Positions 1 to 6,930 of a DNA stretch of 12,183 bases are shown piece by piece. The stretch is from FEN-1219 sp035548835 (GTDB taxonomy: Bacteria > Pseudomonadota > Gammaproteobacteria > Steroidobacterales > Rariloculaceae). The notes below the pieces were generated by a model. It was not told the DNA's origin. It searched no databases and worked only from the letters and a program-made list of their open reading frames with translations. A program made the translations under genes and the position numbers. The stretch spans positions 1-12,183 of the forward strand of contig DASZSB010000107.1 in the NCBI GenBank assembly GCA_035548835.1, given 5' to 3'. Positions within the stretch are counted from its first letter, which is position 1, and each line of letters begins with the position of its first letter.

Positions 1-777
1 CGGGCGCGGCTCGTCGAGCGCCACGGCCGCCCACACGCGCAGTCGCCCGCCGGGCTCGAGCATCCCTTCCGCCACGGGCCATGGATTGAACGCGCGCACG
101 TGCCGCTCGAGCTGCGCGGCCGGCGCATGCCAATCGAGCGCGGCGTCGGCCTTGGCGATCTTCGGTGCGAGCGTTGCAAGCTCGGCGCGTTGCGGCACGG
201 CGCGCGACGCGCCGGTCAGCAGATCCGGCAGTGCGGCCATCAGCGCTTGCGCGGCCAGCACGGCCAGGCGGTCGTGCAGCTCACCGGCCGTTTCGTGCGC
301 CCCGATCGGCGTCGCGCGCGTCAGGTGCACCGGGCCCGTGTCGAGCCCCTCGTCCATCTGCATCACGCTGATGCCCGTCACGGCGTCCCCGGCCTGCACG
401 GCACGCTGAATGGGCGCCGCGCCGCGCCAGCGTGGCAGTAACGACGCGTGCAGGTTCACGCAGCCCCGCCGAGGCCACGCGAGCATGGCGGGCGGCAGCA
501 GCAGACCATAGGCGATCACGACCAGAAGATCGGGGCGCGCACCGAGCGTCGCCGGCAGGCCTGGATCGCGCAGCGACACCGGCTGCGCCACGGGTAGGCC
601 GAGGGCCGTGGCGGCCTCCTTCACCGGCGACAGCGTCAGTTTGCGCCCCCGACCCGCGGGCCGGTCCGGCTGCGTCAGGACCAGCGGCACGGCGGCACCG
701 CTCGCGACGAGCGCGCGCAGGCTCGGCACCGCAAACTCCGGTGTCCCAGCGAACGCGATGCTGGCGGGCACGCTCAA
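1..777 (-). CDS. fmt: Methionyl-tRNA formyltransferase, C-terminus cut off by window edge
   Basis: Fmt transfers a formyl group from 10-formyltetrahydrofolate to Met-tRNAfMet in the cytoplasm, making the initiator tRNA. Reading the minus strand gives 259 residues without a stop. The N-terminal Rossmann-type formyltransferase domain carries FAGTPEFAVPS near residues 9-19, TQPDRPAGRGRK near 35-46, and the family signature NLHASLLPRWRGAAPIQ at 108-124. The catalytic trio appears as N108, H110 and D146 (in MDEGLDTG), matching E. coli Asn106/His108/Asp144. RAFNPWP marks entry to the C-terminal tRNA-binding domain, which is only partly present; full-length family members have about 310-320 residues. 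No ATG suits the start: TTG at 777 (used here) or GTG at 771 are the options, neither with a clear Shine-Dalgarno. It begins 22 nt after the def stop on the same strand, so the two are probably co-transcribed. Identification is very secure; the start is uncertain. Confidence 0.96.
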   Translation of the reverse strand, partial: MSVPASIAFAGTPEFAVPSLRALVASGAAVPLVLTQPDRPAGRGRKLTLSPVKEAATALGLPVAQPVSLRDPGLPATLGARPDLLVVIAYGLLLPPAMLAWPRRGCVNLHASLLPRWRGAAPIQRAVQAGDAVTGISVMQMDEGLDTGPVHLTRATPIGAHETAGELHDRLAVLAAQALMAALPDLLTGASRAVPQRAELATLAPKIAKADAALDWHAPAAQLERHVRAFNPWPVAEGMLEPGGRLRVWAAVALDEPRP

Positions 778-799
778 CGTGGAACTGGCCGCGCGGCGG

Positions 800-1348
800 T
801 CAGATGACGGGCACCGAGCTCGGCGCGCGCGCATCGGTACCCTCCTGCTGCGCGCGCTTGGCCTTCTTCGACGCTTTCTTCTTGAGGCGCTCCCGCTTGA
901 GCTCCGACAGGTAGTCGACGAACAGCTTGCCGTCCAGGTGATCCATCTCGTGCTGGATGCACACCGCGAGCAGCCCCTCGGCTTCGAGCTCGAACGGTTT
1001 GCCGTAAGGGTCGAACGCGCGCACTCGGATCAGGGCGGCACGATCGACGTAGTCATAGAACTCGGGCACGGAAAGGCACCCTTCCTCCGCGTTAGTCTGG
1101 CCTTCCGCGTGGAGGATTTCGGGGTTGATCAGGCAGTAAGGCTGCTTGCCCTCCGTGCCGACATCGCACACAAGGAGACGTTCGTGCACGTTGACCTGCG
1201 TGGCCGCGAGGCCGATGCCGGGTGCCGCGTACATCGTCTCGAACATGTCGGCCACGAGTTTCTGCAGCCTGGCATCGAATTTTGTGACCGGCTCCGCGCG
1301 AATTCGCAGGCGCGGATCCGGATACTCGAGGATTGCGAGACGTGCCAT
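800..1348 (-). CDS. def: Peptide deformylase
   Basis: Peptide deformylase is a metalloenzyme that removes the N-formyl group from nascent proteins at the ribosome, reversing the modification made by the adjacent fmt product. All three family motifs are present: GIGLAATQ at residues 44-51, EGCLSVP at 89-95 and QHEMDHLDG at 132-140. The metal ligands are therefore C91, H133 and H137, with E134 as catalytic base. The protein has 182 residues, somewhat longer than the roughly 170 of E. coli. The extra length is a lysine/arginine-rich C-terminal tail (about 150-182). The ATG at 1348 follows an AAGG about 10 nt upstream, and the protein starts with the typical MARLAILEYPDPRLR. It is divergent from tsaP and heads a def-fmt pair. 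A -10-like TATACA lies about 28 nt upstream on the minus strand, with no convincing -35. Confidence 0.98.
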   Translation of the reverse strand: MARLAILEYPDPRLRIRAEPVTKFDARLQKLVADMFETMYAAPGIGLAATQVNVHERLLVCDVGTEGKQPYCLINPEILHAEGQTNAEEGCLSVPEFYDYVDRAALIRVRAFDPYGKPFELEAEGLLAVCIQHEMDHLDGKLFVDYLSELKRERLKKKASKKAKRAQQEGTDARAPSSVPVI

Positions 1349-1371
1349 TGTCGTTGAGCCTTGATTTCGTG

Positions 1372-1431
1372 TATAACGCGTCGAAGTTAGCTTAACCCTC
1401 TGACTTTACAGGGAAGTCTGGCTATAACGCG
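1372..1431 (+). repeat. 9-bp direct repeat TATAACGCG, two copies
   Basis: TATAACGCG occurs at 1372-1380 and 1423-1431 in the def/tsaP divergent region, with starts 51 bp apart, close to five helical turns. The second copy contains the predicted tsaP -10 hexamer. The first lies just upstream of def on the other strand. It could be two promoter -10 regions, an operator pair, or chance; the sequence alone cannot decide. Confidence 0.35.
1400..1428 (+). promoter_or_regulatory. Predicted sigma70-type promoter for tsaP and the rightward cluster
   Basis: The -35 hexamer is CTGACT (1400-1405, 4/6 to TTGACA). A 17-nt spacer separates it from the -10 hexamer TATAAC (1423-1428, 5/6 to TATAAT). The predicted start near 1435 would give a leader of about 110 nt before the tsaP ATG. 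The leader holds a small hairpin at 1450-1465 (GAGCGC, loop GCGT, GCGCTC). This is the strongest promoter-like sequence found in the window. It is an inference from consensus matching. Confidence 0.5.
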
Positions 1432-1544
1432 GTGGCGATCTTGCTTTGGGAGCGCGCGTGCGCTCGCCGCGATTATAGCAGTCGGGGTTGGTTGGACCGC
1501 CGTTCGGAAAATTGCGCCCTCACGGGCATAGGGAGCCGAGAGCC

Positions 1545-2675
1545 ATGTTCTACGCGCGCAAGCCGTTGATCCGATCAGCCTCGCTGATCGCTGCAGCAGC
1601 CGCAAGTTTCCTGACGCTGTCGATCGGCCTGGCGCAGGAACGCGACCACAGGCTCGAGCTCGCGGCCGCCGTGGGCCAGCCGGCGCCATCCCCGGTCCTG
1701 AACCCGCGTCACCCGGAGACCTACGTGGTCAAGCGCGGCGACACGCTGTGGGGCATCGCCTCGATGTTCCTGCGCGATCCGTGGCTCTGGCCCGAGATCT
1801 GGCAAGTCAACCCGCAGGTCGAGAATCCCCACCTGATCTTCCCGGGCGACATGCTGTCGCTGGCCTACCGCAGCGACGGGCGGCCCGTGATCCAGGTCGA
1901 GCGCGGACCGCAGCCGGTCACGGCGGGCGGCGGTCTCGAGAAGCTGTCCCCGCGCGTCCGCTCGCAACCAATCGAGGACGCGATTCAGACGATTCCCTAC
2001 GAGACGCTGCGCGCCTTCCTGTCGCGGCCGCGCGTGCTCGAGAAGCGCGACCTCGACCACCTGCCCTACATCGCGGCCCAGCGGGAAGGCCTGATCGCCA
2101 GCGCGGGCCGTGACGTCTACGTGCGCCGCAGCGAGGCGCCGATCGGGTCGGTGGTCAACGTCGTGGACCTCGGCGAGAAGCTCGTGGACCCGGATACGCG
2201 CGAGACGCTCGGGTATCTCGCCCTCAACGTGGGCCAGGGCCGCGTGGACCGCGTGGGGGATCCCTCCACCGTGCGCCTGCTCGAGACCGAGCGCGAAGCC
2301 GTGGCCGGCAACTATCTGGTGCCGGAAGAGGACGTGAAGCCGACGAACTTCCTGCCCCACGCCCCGGCGAAGGAAGTCGACGGCCGAATCATTGCCGTGC
2401 TGTCCGGTGTGTCGTTGATCGGTCAATACAACGTCGTCGTGCTGAACGTCGGCGCGGACGACGGCCTCGAGCCCGGCAACGTGCTGCGGGTTTACCAGGC
2501 CGGCAGGACGATTCGCGACAGCCACGCACGTGGCCTCTTCAACAAGAAAGTCGAGTTGCCGGATGAGCCCGCGGGCACCATGCTGGTGTTCCGCACGTCC
2601 GACCGGATCAGCTATGCGCTCATCATGGAGGCCACGACGGCCATCGCGGTGCTCGACAAGGTCCGCAACCCGTAG
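1545..2675 (+). CDS. tsaP: Secreted LysM peptidoglycan-binding protein, TsaP-like
   Basis: TsaP binds peptidoglycan through its LysM domain and supports the outer-membrane secretin PilQ of type IV pili. The call rests on domain content and on its place between def and dprA, the same as P. aeruginosa PA0020. From ATG 1545 the product has 376 residues. It begins with a signal peptide (K6, R10, hydrophobic 11-29, probable cleavage GLA30/Q31). A LysM domain follows at about 59-108 (YVVKRGDTLWGIASMFL, then IFPGDMLSLAY), with the WLWPEIWQVNP insertion typical of this subgroup. The C-terminal part (about 278-376) resembles the FlgT-C-like domain of TsaP: VGADDGLEPGNVLRVY, then PAGTMLVFRT. An upstream in-frame ATG (1488) would add 19 residues ahead of the signal peptide. 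I rejected it because GGGAG lies 9 nt before 1545. No pilus genes are in the window, so the pilus role is inferred. Confidence 0.8.
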   Translation: MFYARKPLIRSASLIAAAAASFLTLSIGLAQERDHRLELAAAVGQPAPSPVLNPRHPETYVVKRGDTLWGIASMFLRDPWLWPEIWQVNPQVENPHLIFPGDMLSLAYRSDGRPVIQVERGPQPVTAGGGLEKLSPRVRSQPIEDAIQTIPYETLRAFLSRPRVLEKRDLDHLPYIAAQREGLIASAGRDVYVRRSEAPIGSVVNVVDLGEKLVDPDTRETLGYLALNVGQGRVDRVGDPSTVRLLETEREAVAGNYLVPEEDVKPTNFLPHAPAKEVDGRIIAVLSGVSLIGQYNVVVLNVGADDGLEPGNVLRVYQAGRTIRDSHARGLFNKKVELPDEPAGTMLVFRTSDRISYALIMEATTAIAVLDKVRNP

Positions 2676-2677
2676 TC

Positions 2678-2709
2678 CGGCACGGTCCCGTGCGCCGCGA
2701 GCGGCACGG
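2678..2709 (+). repeat. Mutually exclusive hairpins in the tsaP-dprA gap
   Basis: The 36-nt gap contains CGGCACGG twice (2678-2685 and 2702-2709) flanking one complementary CCGTGC (2688-2693). The central segment can pair with the first copy (GCACG/CGTGC, 4-nt loop) or with the second (GCACGG/CCGTGC, 10-nt loop). The second pairing would place a stem directly before the dprA ATG at 2712. No U-tract follows, so it is not a canonical terminator. Any regulatory role is inference. Confidence 0.4.
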
Positions 2710-2711
2710 CC

Positions 2712-3830
2712 ATGGTGAGCGACGCCTGGCTGGCGCTGCTCCAGGCGTCGCAGCTCTCCCCCCAGGTCTGGCTGGAAGCGCTGAAGGCCCTCGGCTCCGC
2801 CGAGGCCCTGCTCGCGGAGCCCGAGCGCGCGCTGCTCGGGCTCGGTCTGCCTGCGGAAGCGGTCGGCAGGCTGCGTAGCCCCGACGACGCGGTTGCGCAG
2901 CGCTGGCGGCGCTGGCTCGCAGGACCGAACCGATCGCTCGTCACTTTCGGCAGCCCGCTGTACCCCCCGCGACTCGCCGAGATCCAGACCGCCCCGCTCG
3001 CGCTGTGGGTGGAAGGCCCGGAGCCCGCGCTGCTGGCCGCCCCGCAGCTCGCGATGGTCGGCAGCCGCAATCCCACGACCACGGGCCGCGAAACGGCGGA
3101 ACAGTTCGCGCGCTACCTCAGCGCGCGCGGGCTCACTATCACGAGCGGGCTCGCCACCGGCATCGACGGCGCGAGCCACCGCGGCGCATTGCCCGAGATC
3201 GGCACGACGATCGCGGTGCTCGGCTCGGGGCCCGACGTGATCTTTCCGCGCGCCCACGAGCGGCTCGCCGCCGACATCGGTGCGCGCGGCTTGGTCGTGT
3301 CCGAGTTTCCGCCCGGCACCGAACCGCAGAAGTTCTTCTTCCCGCAGCGCAATCGCGTGATCGCCGGACTCGCGCTCGGCACGCTGGTCGTCGAAGCCAC
3401 CCGACGCAGCGGCTCGTTGATCACCGCGCGCTGGGCCACCGATTTCGGGCGTGAGGTGTTTGCGATCCCGGGCTCGATCCACAACCCGCTCGCGCGCGGC
3501 TGCCACTGGCTGATCCGCCAGGGCGCCAAGCTCGTGGAGGAGGCGGCCGACGTGCTCGTGGAGCTCGCGCCGCAGCTCAAGCTCGACCTCGCGGAGCCGC
3601 CGCCCGCCCCGGCGGAGGCTGCCCGGGGCAGCGGGCTCGAGGCCGACTCGGCATATCGTAACCTGCTCAATGCACTGGATTTTTCTCCCATCCCGATCGG
3701 CGACCTCGCGACCCGTGTCCAATTGACGGCCGGGGAGCTTTCCTCCATGCTGCTGATCCTGGAGCTCGAAGGGTTGGTCGAGGCGTTGCCCGGCGGTCGC
3801 TATGCCCGCCTGGGCAAGAGAAGTAAATGA
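2712..3830 (+). CDS. dprA: DNA processing protein DprA (Smf)
   Basis: DprA binds incoming single-stranded DNA in the cytoplasm during natural transformation and loads RecA onto it. The 372-residue product has a helical N-terminal region (about 1-70) followed by the Rossmann-like DprA/Smf core. Core motifs are MVGSRNPTTTGRETA (115-129), SGLATGIDGASHRGAL (145-160), GSGPDVIFP (171-179), FFFPQRNRVIAGL (208-220), SGSLITAR (233-240) and IPGSIHNPLARGCHWLI (252-268). A proline/alanine linker (about 294-306) leads to a C-terminal winged-helix-like DML1 domain (about 315-370). Length and order match full-length proteobacterial DprA. ATG 2712 has only a weak purine-rich sequence upstream. It follows tsaP by 36 nt, and its stop overlaps the smg start (ATGA). 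Competence itself cannot be concluded from dprA, which is found in many non-transformable bacteria. Confidence 0.97.
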   Translation: MVSDAWLALLQASQLSPQVWLEALKALGSAEALLAEPERALLGLGLPAEAVGRLRSPDDAVAQRWRRWLAGPNRSLVTFGSPLYPPRLAEIQTAPLALWVEGPEPALLAAPQLAMVGSRNPTTTGRETAEQFARYLSARGLTITSGLATGIDGASHRGALPEIGTTIAVLGSGPDVIFPRAHERLAADIGARGLVVSEFPPGTEPQKFFFPQRNRVIAGLALGTLVVEATRRSGSLITARWATDFGREVFAIPGSIHNPLARGCHWLIRQGAKLVEEAADVLVELAPQLKLDLAEPPPAPAEAARGSGLEADSAYRNLLNALDFSPIPIGDLATRVQLTAGELSSMLLILELEGLVEALPGGRYARLGKRSK

Positions 3831-4294
3831 AGGAATCCGTCCTCGACGTGCTGATGTACCTGTTCGAGTCCTTTGTCGACAACGACGACGAATCCGAGCC
3901 GAACCGTAGCGAGCTGCACTCCGAGCTCGAGCGCGCCGGTTTCCACGACCGCGAGATCGAACGGGCCCTGGACTGGCTCGACGGCCTGCACGCCACGACG
4001 CCCGGCAACGCGCCGCAGGGCACCGCGTTTCGCGTGTTCGACGCGGACGAGCAGGAGCGCCTCGGCGCTGCCGCTCGCGGCTACCTGCTGCATCTTGAGC
4101 AGATCGGCATCCTGCAACCCGCGCAGCGCGAGCTCGTGATTGACCGGCTGCTCGCGCTCGAGCACGACGAGATCGACGTCGACCAGACGAAGTGGGTCGT
4201 GATGATGGTGCTGTTCAGCCAGCCCGGGCAGCAGGCCGCCTACGCGCAGATCGAAGATCTGGTATTCGCGGACGAGTCGGCCTGGGTCCATTGA
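3827..4294 (+). CDS. smg: Smg family protein (DUF494)
   Basis: This is the conserved gammaproteobacterial/betaproteobacterial Smg protein, whose biochemical role is not settled. The 155-residue product matches E. coli Smg along its length: VLDVLMYLFES at 5-15, LERAGFHDREIERALDWLDGL in two pieces near 34-54, RGYLLHLEQIGIL near 84-96, ELVIDRLLALE near 101-111, and KWVVMMVLFSQPG near 121-133. It is acidic and contains no obvious signal peptide, membrane segment or catalytic motif, so it is probably a soluble cytoplasmic protein. The ATG overlaps the dprA stop by four bases (ATGA), which suggests translational coupling. The dprA-smg-topA order is typical of the family. Function remains unknown; its constant pairing with DNA-handling genes is suggestive only. 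Confidence 0.95.
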   Translation: MKESVLDVLMYLFESFVDNDDESEPNRSELHSELERAGFHDREIERALDWLDGLHATTPGNAPQGTAFRVFDADEQERLGAAARGYLLHLEQIGILQPAQRELVIDRLLALEHDEIDVDQTKWVVMMVLFSQPGQQAAYAQIEDLVFADESAWVH

Positions 4295-4332
4295 CACCCG
4301 GCCCCGTACCGCGCGGACCGTCGACCCCACAC

Positions 4333-4366
4333 TTTAACGGCGCGCCGGGAATCGGCTATTCTCCGG
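4333..4366 (+). promoter_or_regulatory. Possible topA promoter with overlapping imperfect hairpin
   Basis: In the 164-nt gap before topA, TTTAAC (4333-4338) and TATTCT (4357-4362, 4/6 to TATAAT) lie 18 nt apart as a weak sigma70-like pair. The same stretch can form a hairpin at 4345-4366: CCGGGAAT pairs with ATTC-t-CCGG, with one bulged T and a 5-nt loop. It could alternatively be the 3' structure of the smg transcript, but no U-tract follows. The rest of the gap shows nothing recognisable, and topA has no clear Shine-Dalgarno. Confidence 0.3.
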
Positions 4367-4458
4367 GTCCCCGAGGGCGGCCCTCCGGCAACCAAAGCGC
4401 ATTTGCCCTGATGTTCCCGCATTCCAGACCACCGCGTTTGCGTCGCCGTTGCTGACGA

Positions 4459-6930
4459 ATGGCCAAGAATCTCGTCATCGTCGAGTCGCCAGCGAAAGCG
4501 CGCACGATCGAAAAGTACCTCGGTAGCGACTTCGAGGTGCTCGCGTCGTACGGCCACGTCCGAGACCTCGTGCCGAAGGAAGGCGCAGTCGACCCGGAGC
4601 ATGGCTTCGCGATGAAGTACCAGCTCATCGACAAGAACGAGAAGCACGTCGAAAAGATCGTCAAGGCCGCGAAGAAAGCGTCGGCCGTATACCTCGCCAC
4701 CGACCCGGATCGCGAGGGCGAAGCCATCTCGTGGCACGTCTACGAAGTCCTGAAAGAGCGCGACGTGCTCGACGCGAAGCCCGTGCAGCGCGTCGTGTTC
4801 CACGAGGTCACCAAGCGCGCGATCCAGGAAGCCATCGAGCAGCCGCGCGAGCTCTCCGAGCAGCTCGTGAACGCGCAGCAGGCGCGGCGCGCGCTCGACT
4901 ACCTCGTGGGCTTCAATCTCTCGCCGCTGCTGTGGAAGAAGGTGCGCCGCGGGCTCTCGGCGGGCCGCGTGCAGAGCCCCGCGCTGCGCCTGATCGTCGA
5001 GCGCGAGGACGAGATCACGGCATTCAGGCCGCAGGAATACTGGACGATCGAGGCGCAGGCACAGCAGGGCCGGACGGAAGACGCCACGCCGTTCCCGGCG
5101 CGGCTCGCCGTGTTCGATGGCGAGAAGGTGGAGCAGTTCACCTTCACGAACGAAGCCCAGGTGCGCGCCGCCGAGCAGAAGATCCGCGACACGGCGCACG
5201 GCACGCTGACCGTCGCCAGGGTCGACAAGAAGCAGCGCCGCCGCAATCCGGCCGCCCCGTTCACGACCTCCACGCTGCAGCAGGAAGCCTCGCGCAAGCT
5301 CGGCTTCAGCGCGCAGCGCACCATGACGGTCGCGCAACGGCTCTACGAAGGCATCGACATCGGCGAGGGCTCGGTCGGTCTGATCACCTACATGCGCACG
5401 GACTCCGTGACGCTGGCGGACGAGGCCCTGACCGAGCTTCGCAGCGTGATCGCGGACCGCTACGGCAAGGAGAACCTGCCGGAGGAGCCGCGCCGCTACA
5501 CGACCAAGGCCAAGAACGCGCAGGAAGCACACGAGGCCATCCGGCCCACCTCGGCCGCTCGCCACCCGGAGGAGCTGCGCCGCTTCCTCGACCCGAACCA
5601 GTACAAGCTGTACGAGCTGATCTGGAAGCGCACGGTCGCCTCGCAGATGAACCCGGCCGTGTACGACACGGTCGCGCTCGACCTCGCCGCCGGCGACTCG
5701 ACTGCGAGCCCGGTCGCGTTCCGCGCCACGGGCTCGGTGCTCGTGAGCCCCGGCTTCATCGCCGTCTACCTCGAAGGCCAGGACGATACGGAAGCCGACG
5801 AGCAGGACCACATCCTGCCGGCCGTGACCGAGGGCGATCGGCTGACGCTGAAAGACGTGCAGAGCGCGCAGCACTTCACGGAGCCGCCGCCGCGCTACTC
5901 CGAAGCCACGCTGGTGAAGGCGCTCGAGGAGTACGGCATCGGTCGCCCGTCGACGTACGCGTCGATCATCTCGACGCTGCGCAATCGCGAGTACGTCGAG
6001 ATGGACAACCGGCGCTTCGTGCCGACGGACGTCGGCCGCGTGGTGAACCGGTTCCTGACGCAGTTCTTCTCGCGCTACGTGGACTACGAGTTCACGGCCC
6101 GCATGGAGGATTCGCTCGACGCCGTCTCGCGCGGCGAGCGCGAGTGGGTGCCGCTGCTGGAAGAGTTCTGGAAGCCGTTCAACCATCTCGTGGAGCACAC
6201 CGACAGCTCGGTCACGCGCGAGCAGGCGTCGCAGGCGCGCGTGCTCGGGGTCGATCCCGCGAGCGGCCGGCCGGTCAGCGTGCGCATGGGCCGCTACGGC
6301 GCGTTCGTGCAGATCGGCACGAAGGACGACGTCGACAAACCGAAGTTCGCGGGACTGCGCCCGGGCCAGAAGATGGACAGCATCACGCTCGAAGCAGCGC
6401 TCGATCTGTTCAAGCTGCCGCGCGAGCTCGGCGCCACGCAGGAAGGGGAGCCCGTATCCGCGAACATCGGGCGCTTCGGCCCGTACGTTCGCTATGGCAA
6501 CAAGTTCGTGTCGATCAAGGGCGACGACCCGTACACGATCACGCTGGAGCGGGCGCTCGAGCTGATCGCCGAGAAGAAGATCGCCGATGCGAACCGGCTG
6601 ATCCGCGACTTCCCGGAAGCGGGCATCCAGGTGCTGAACGGCCGCTACGGGCCGTACATCACCAACAAGGATAAGAACGCCAAGATTCCGAAGGACAAGG
6701 CGCCGGCCGAGCTGACGCTCGAGGAGTGTCAGGCGCTGCTGGCCGCCGCGCCCGAGCGTCGCGGCCGCGGCATGAAGCGCAAGGCGCCGGCCGCCGCCGA
6801 GTCCGCACCCGCGAAGGCCGCGAAGGGTGAGAAAGCGGCAAAACCCGCGAAGAAGAAAGCCAAGAAGAAAAAGAAGACCACGGCTCGCAAGAGCGGCGCC
6901 GCACCCGCCGAGCCGCCGCCCGAAGCGTGA
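4459..6930 (+). CDS. topA: DNA topoisomerase I (type IA), zinc-finger-free with lysine-rich tail
   Basis: TopA relaxes negative supercoils by cutting one DNA strand through a 5'-phosphotyrosine. The Toprim domain begins MAKNLVIVESPAKA and supplies acidic residues E9 and D82/D84/E86 (TDPDREGEA). The nucleophile is Y311 in GLITYMRTDS, equivalent to E. coli Y319. Other type IA motifs are LSAGRVQSPALRLI (166-179), AHEAIRPT (357-364) and YGIGRPSTYASII (492-504). The C-terminal half has repeats of the Topo_C kind (MGRYGAFVQIG at 610-620, IGRFGPYVRYG at 670-680, NGRYGPYITNK at 727-737) instead of the E. coli tetracysteine zinc fingers. The whole protein has one cysteine, C757. Residues about 767-823 form a lysine/alanine/proline tail rich in KK and KA runs, probably disordered and DNA-binding. 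The 823-residue length compares with 865 in E. coli. The stop overlaps the tsaC GTG. Confidence 0.98.
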   Translation: MAKNLVIVESPAKARTIEKYLGSDFEVLASYGHVRDLVPKEGAVDPEHGFAMKYQLIDKNEKHVEKIVKAAKKASAVYLATDPDREGEAISWHVYEVLKERDVLDAKPVQRVVFHEVTKRAIQEAIEQPRELSEQLVNAQQARRALDYLVGFNLSPLLWKKVRRGLSAGRVQSPALRLIVEREDEITAFRPQEYWTIEAQAQQGRTEDATPFPARLAVFDGEKVEQFTFTNEAQVRAAEQKIRDTAHGTLTVARVDKKQRRRNPAAPFTTSTLQQEASRKLGFSAQRTMTVAQRLYEGIDIGEGSVGLITYMRTDSVTLADEALTELRSVIADRYGKENLPEEPRRYTTKAKNAQEAHEAIRPTSAARHPEELRRFLDPNQYKLYELIWKRTVASQMNPAVYDTVALDLAAGDSTASPVAFRATGSVLVSPGFIAVYLEGQDDTEADEQDHILPAVTEGDRLTLKDVQSAQHFTEPPPRYSEATLVKALEEYGIGRPSTYASIISTLRNREYVEMDNRRFVPTDVGRVVNRFLTQFFSRYVDYEFTARMEDSLDAVSRGEREWVPLLEEFWKPFNHLVEHTDSSVTREQASQARVLGVDPASGRPVSVRMGRYGAFVQIGTKDDVDKPKFAGLRPGQKMDSITLEAALDLFKLPRELGATQEGEPVSANIGRFGPYVRYGNKFVSIKGDDPYTITLERALELIAEKKIADANRLIRDFPEAGIQVLNGRYGPYITNKDKNAKIPKDKAPAELTLEECQALLAAAPERRGRGMKRKAPAAAESAPAKAAKGEKAAKPAKKKAKKKKKTTARKSGAAPAEPPPEA

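Noticed and set aside
1488..1544. tsaP start at ATG 1488
   Set aside because: It would bury the signal peptide behind 19 unrelated residues; ATG 1545 has GGGAG at suitable spacing.
1575..3722. 715-codon open frame on the minus strand opposite tsaP and dprA
   Set aside because: It lies antisense to two well-identified genes, has low-complexity Arg/Ala/Gly/His composition and no recognisable motif. High-GC genes commonly produce such frames.
4291..4296. Perfect TTGACA at the end of smg, as a -35 for topA
   Set aside because: No -10-like hexamer lies 16-18 nt downstream; that stretch is GC-rich.
4240..6198. 652-codon open frame on the minus strand opposite topA
   Set aside because: Antisense to an unmistakable topoisomerase I; composition is typical of a GC-driven shadow frame.
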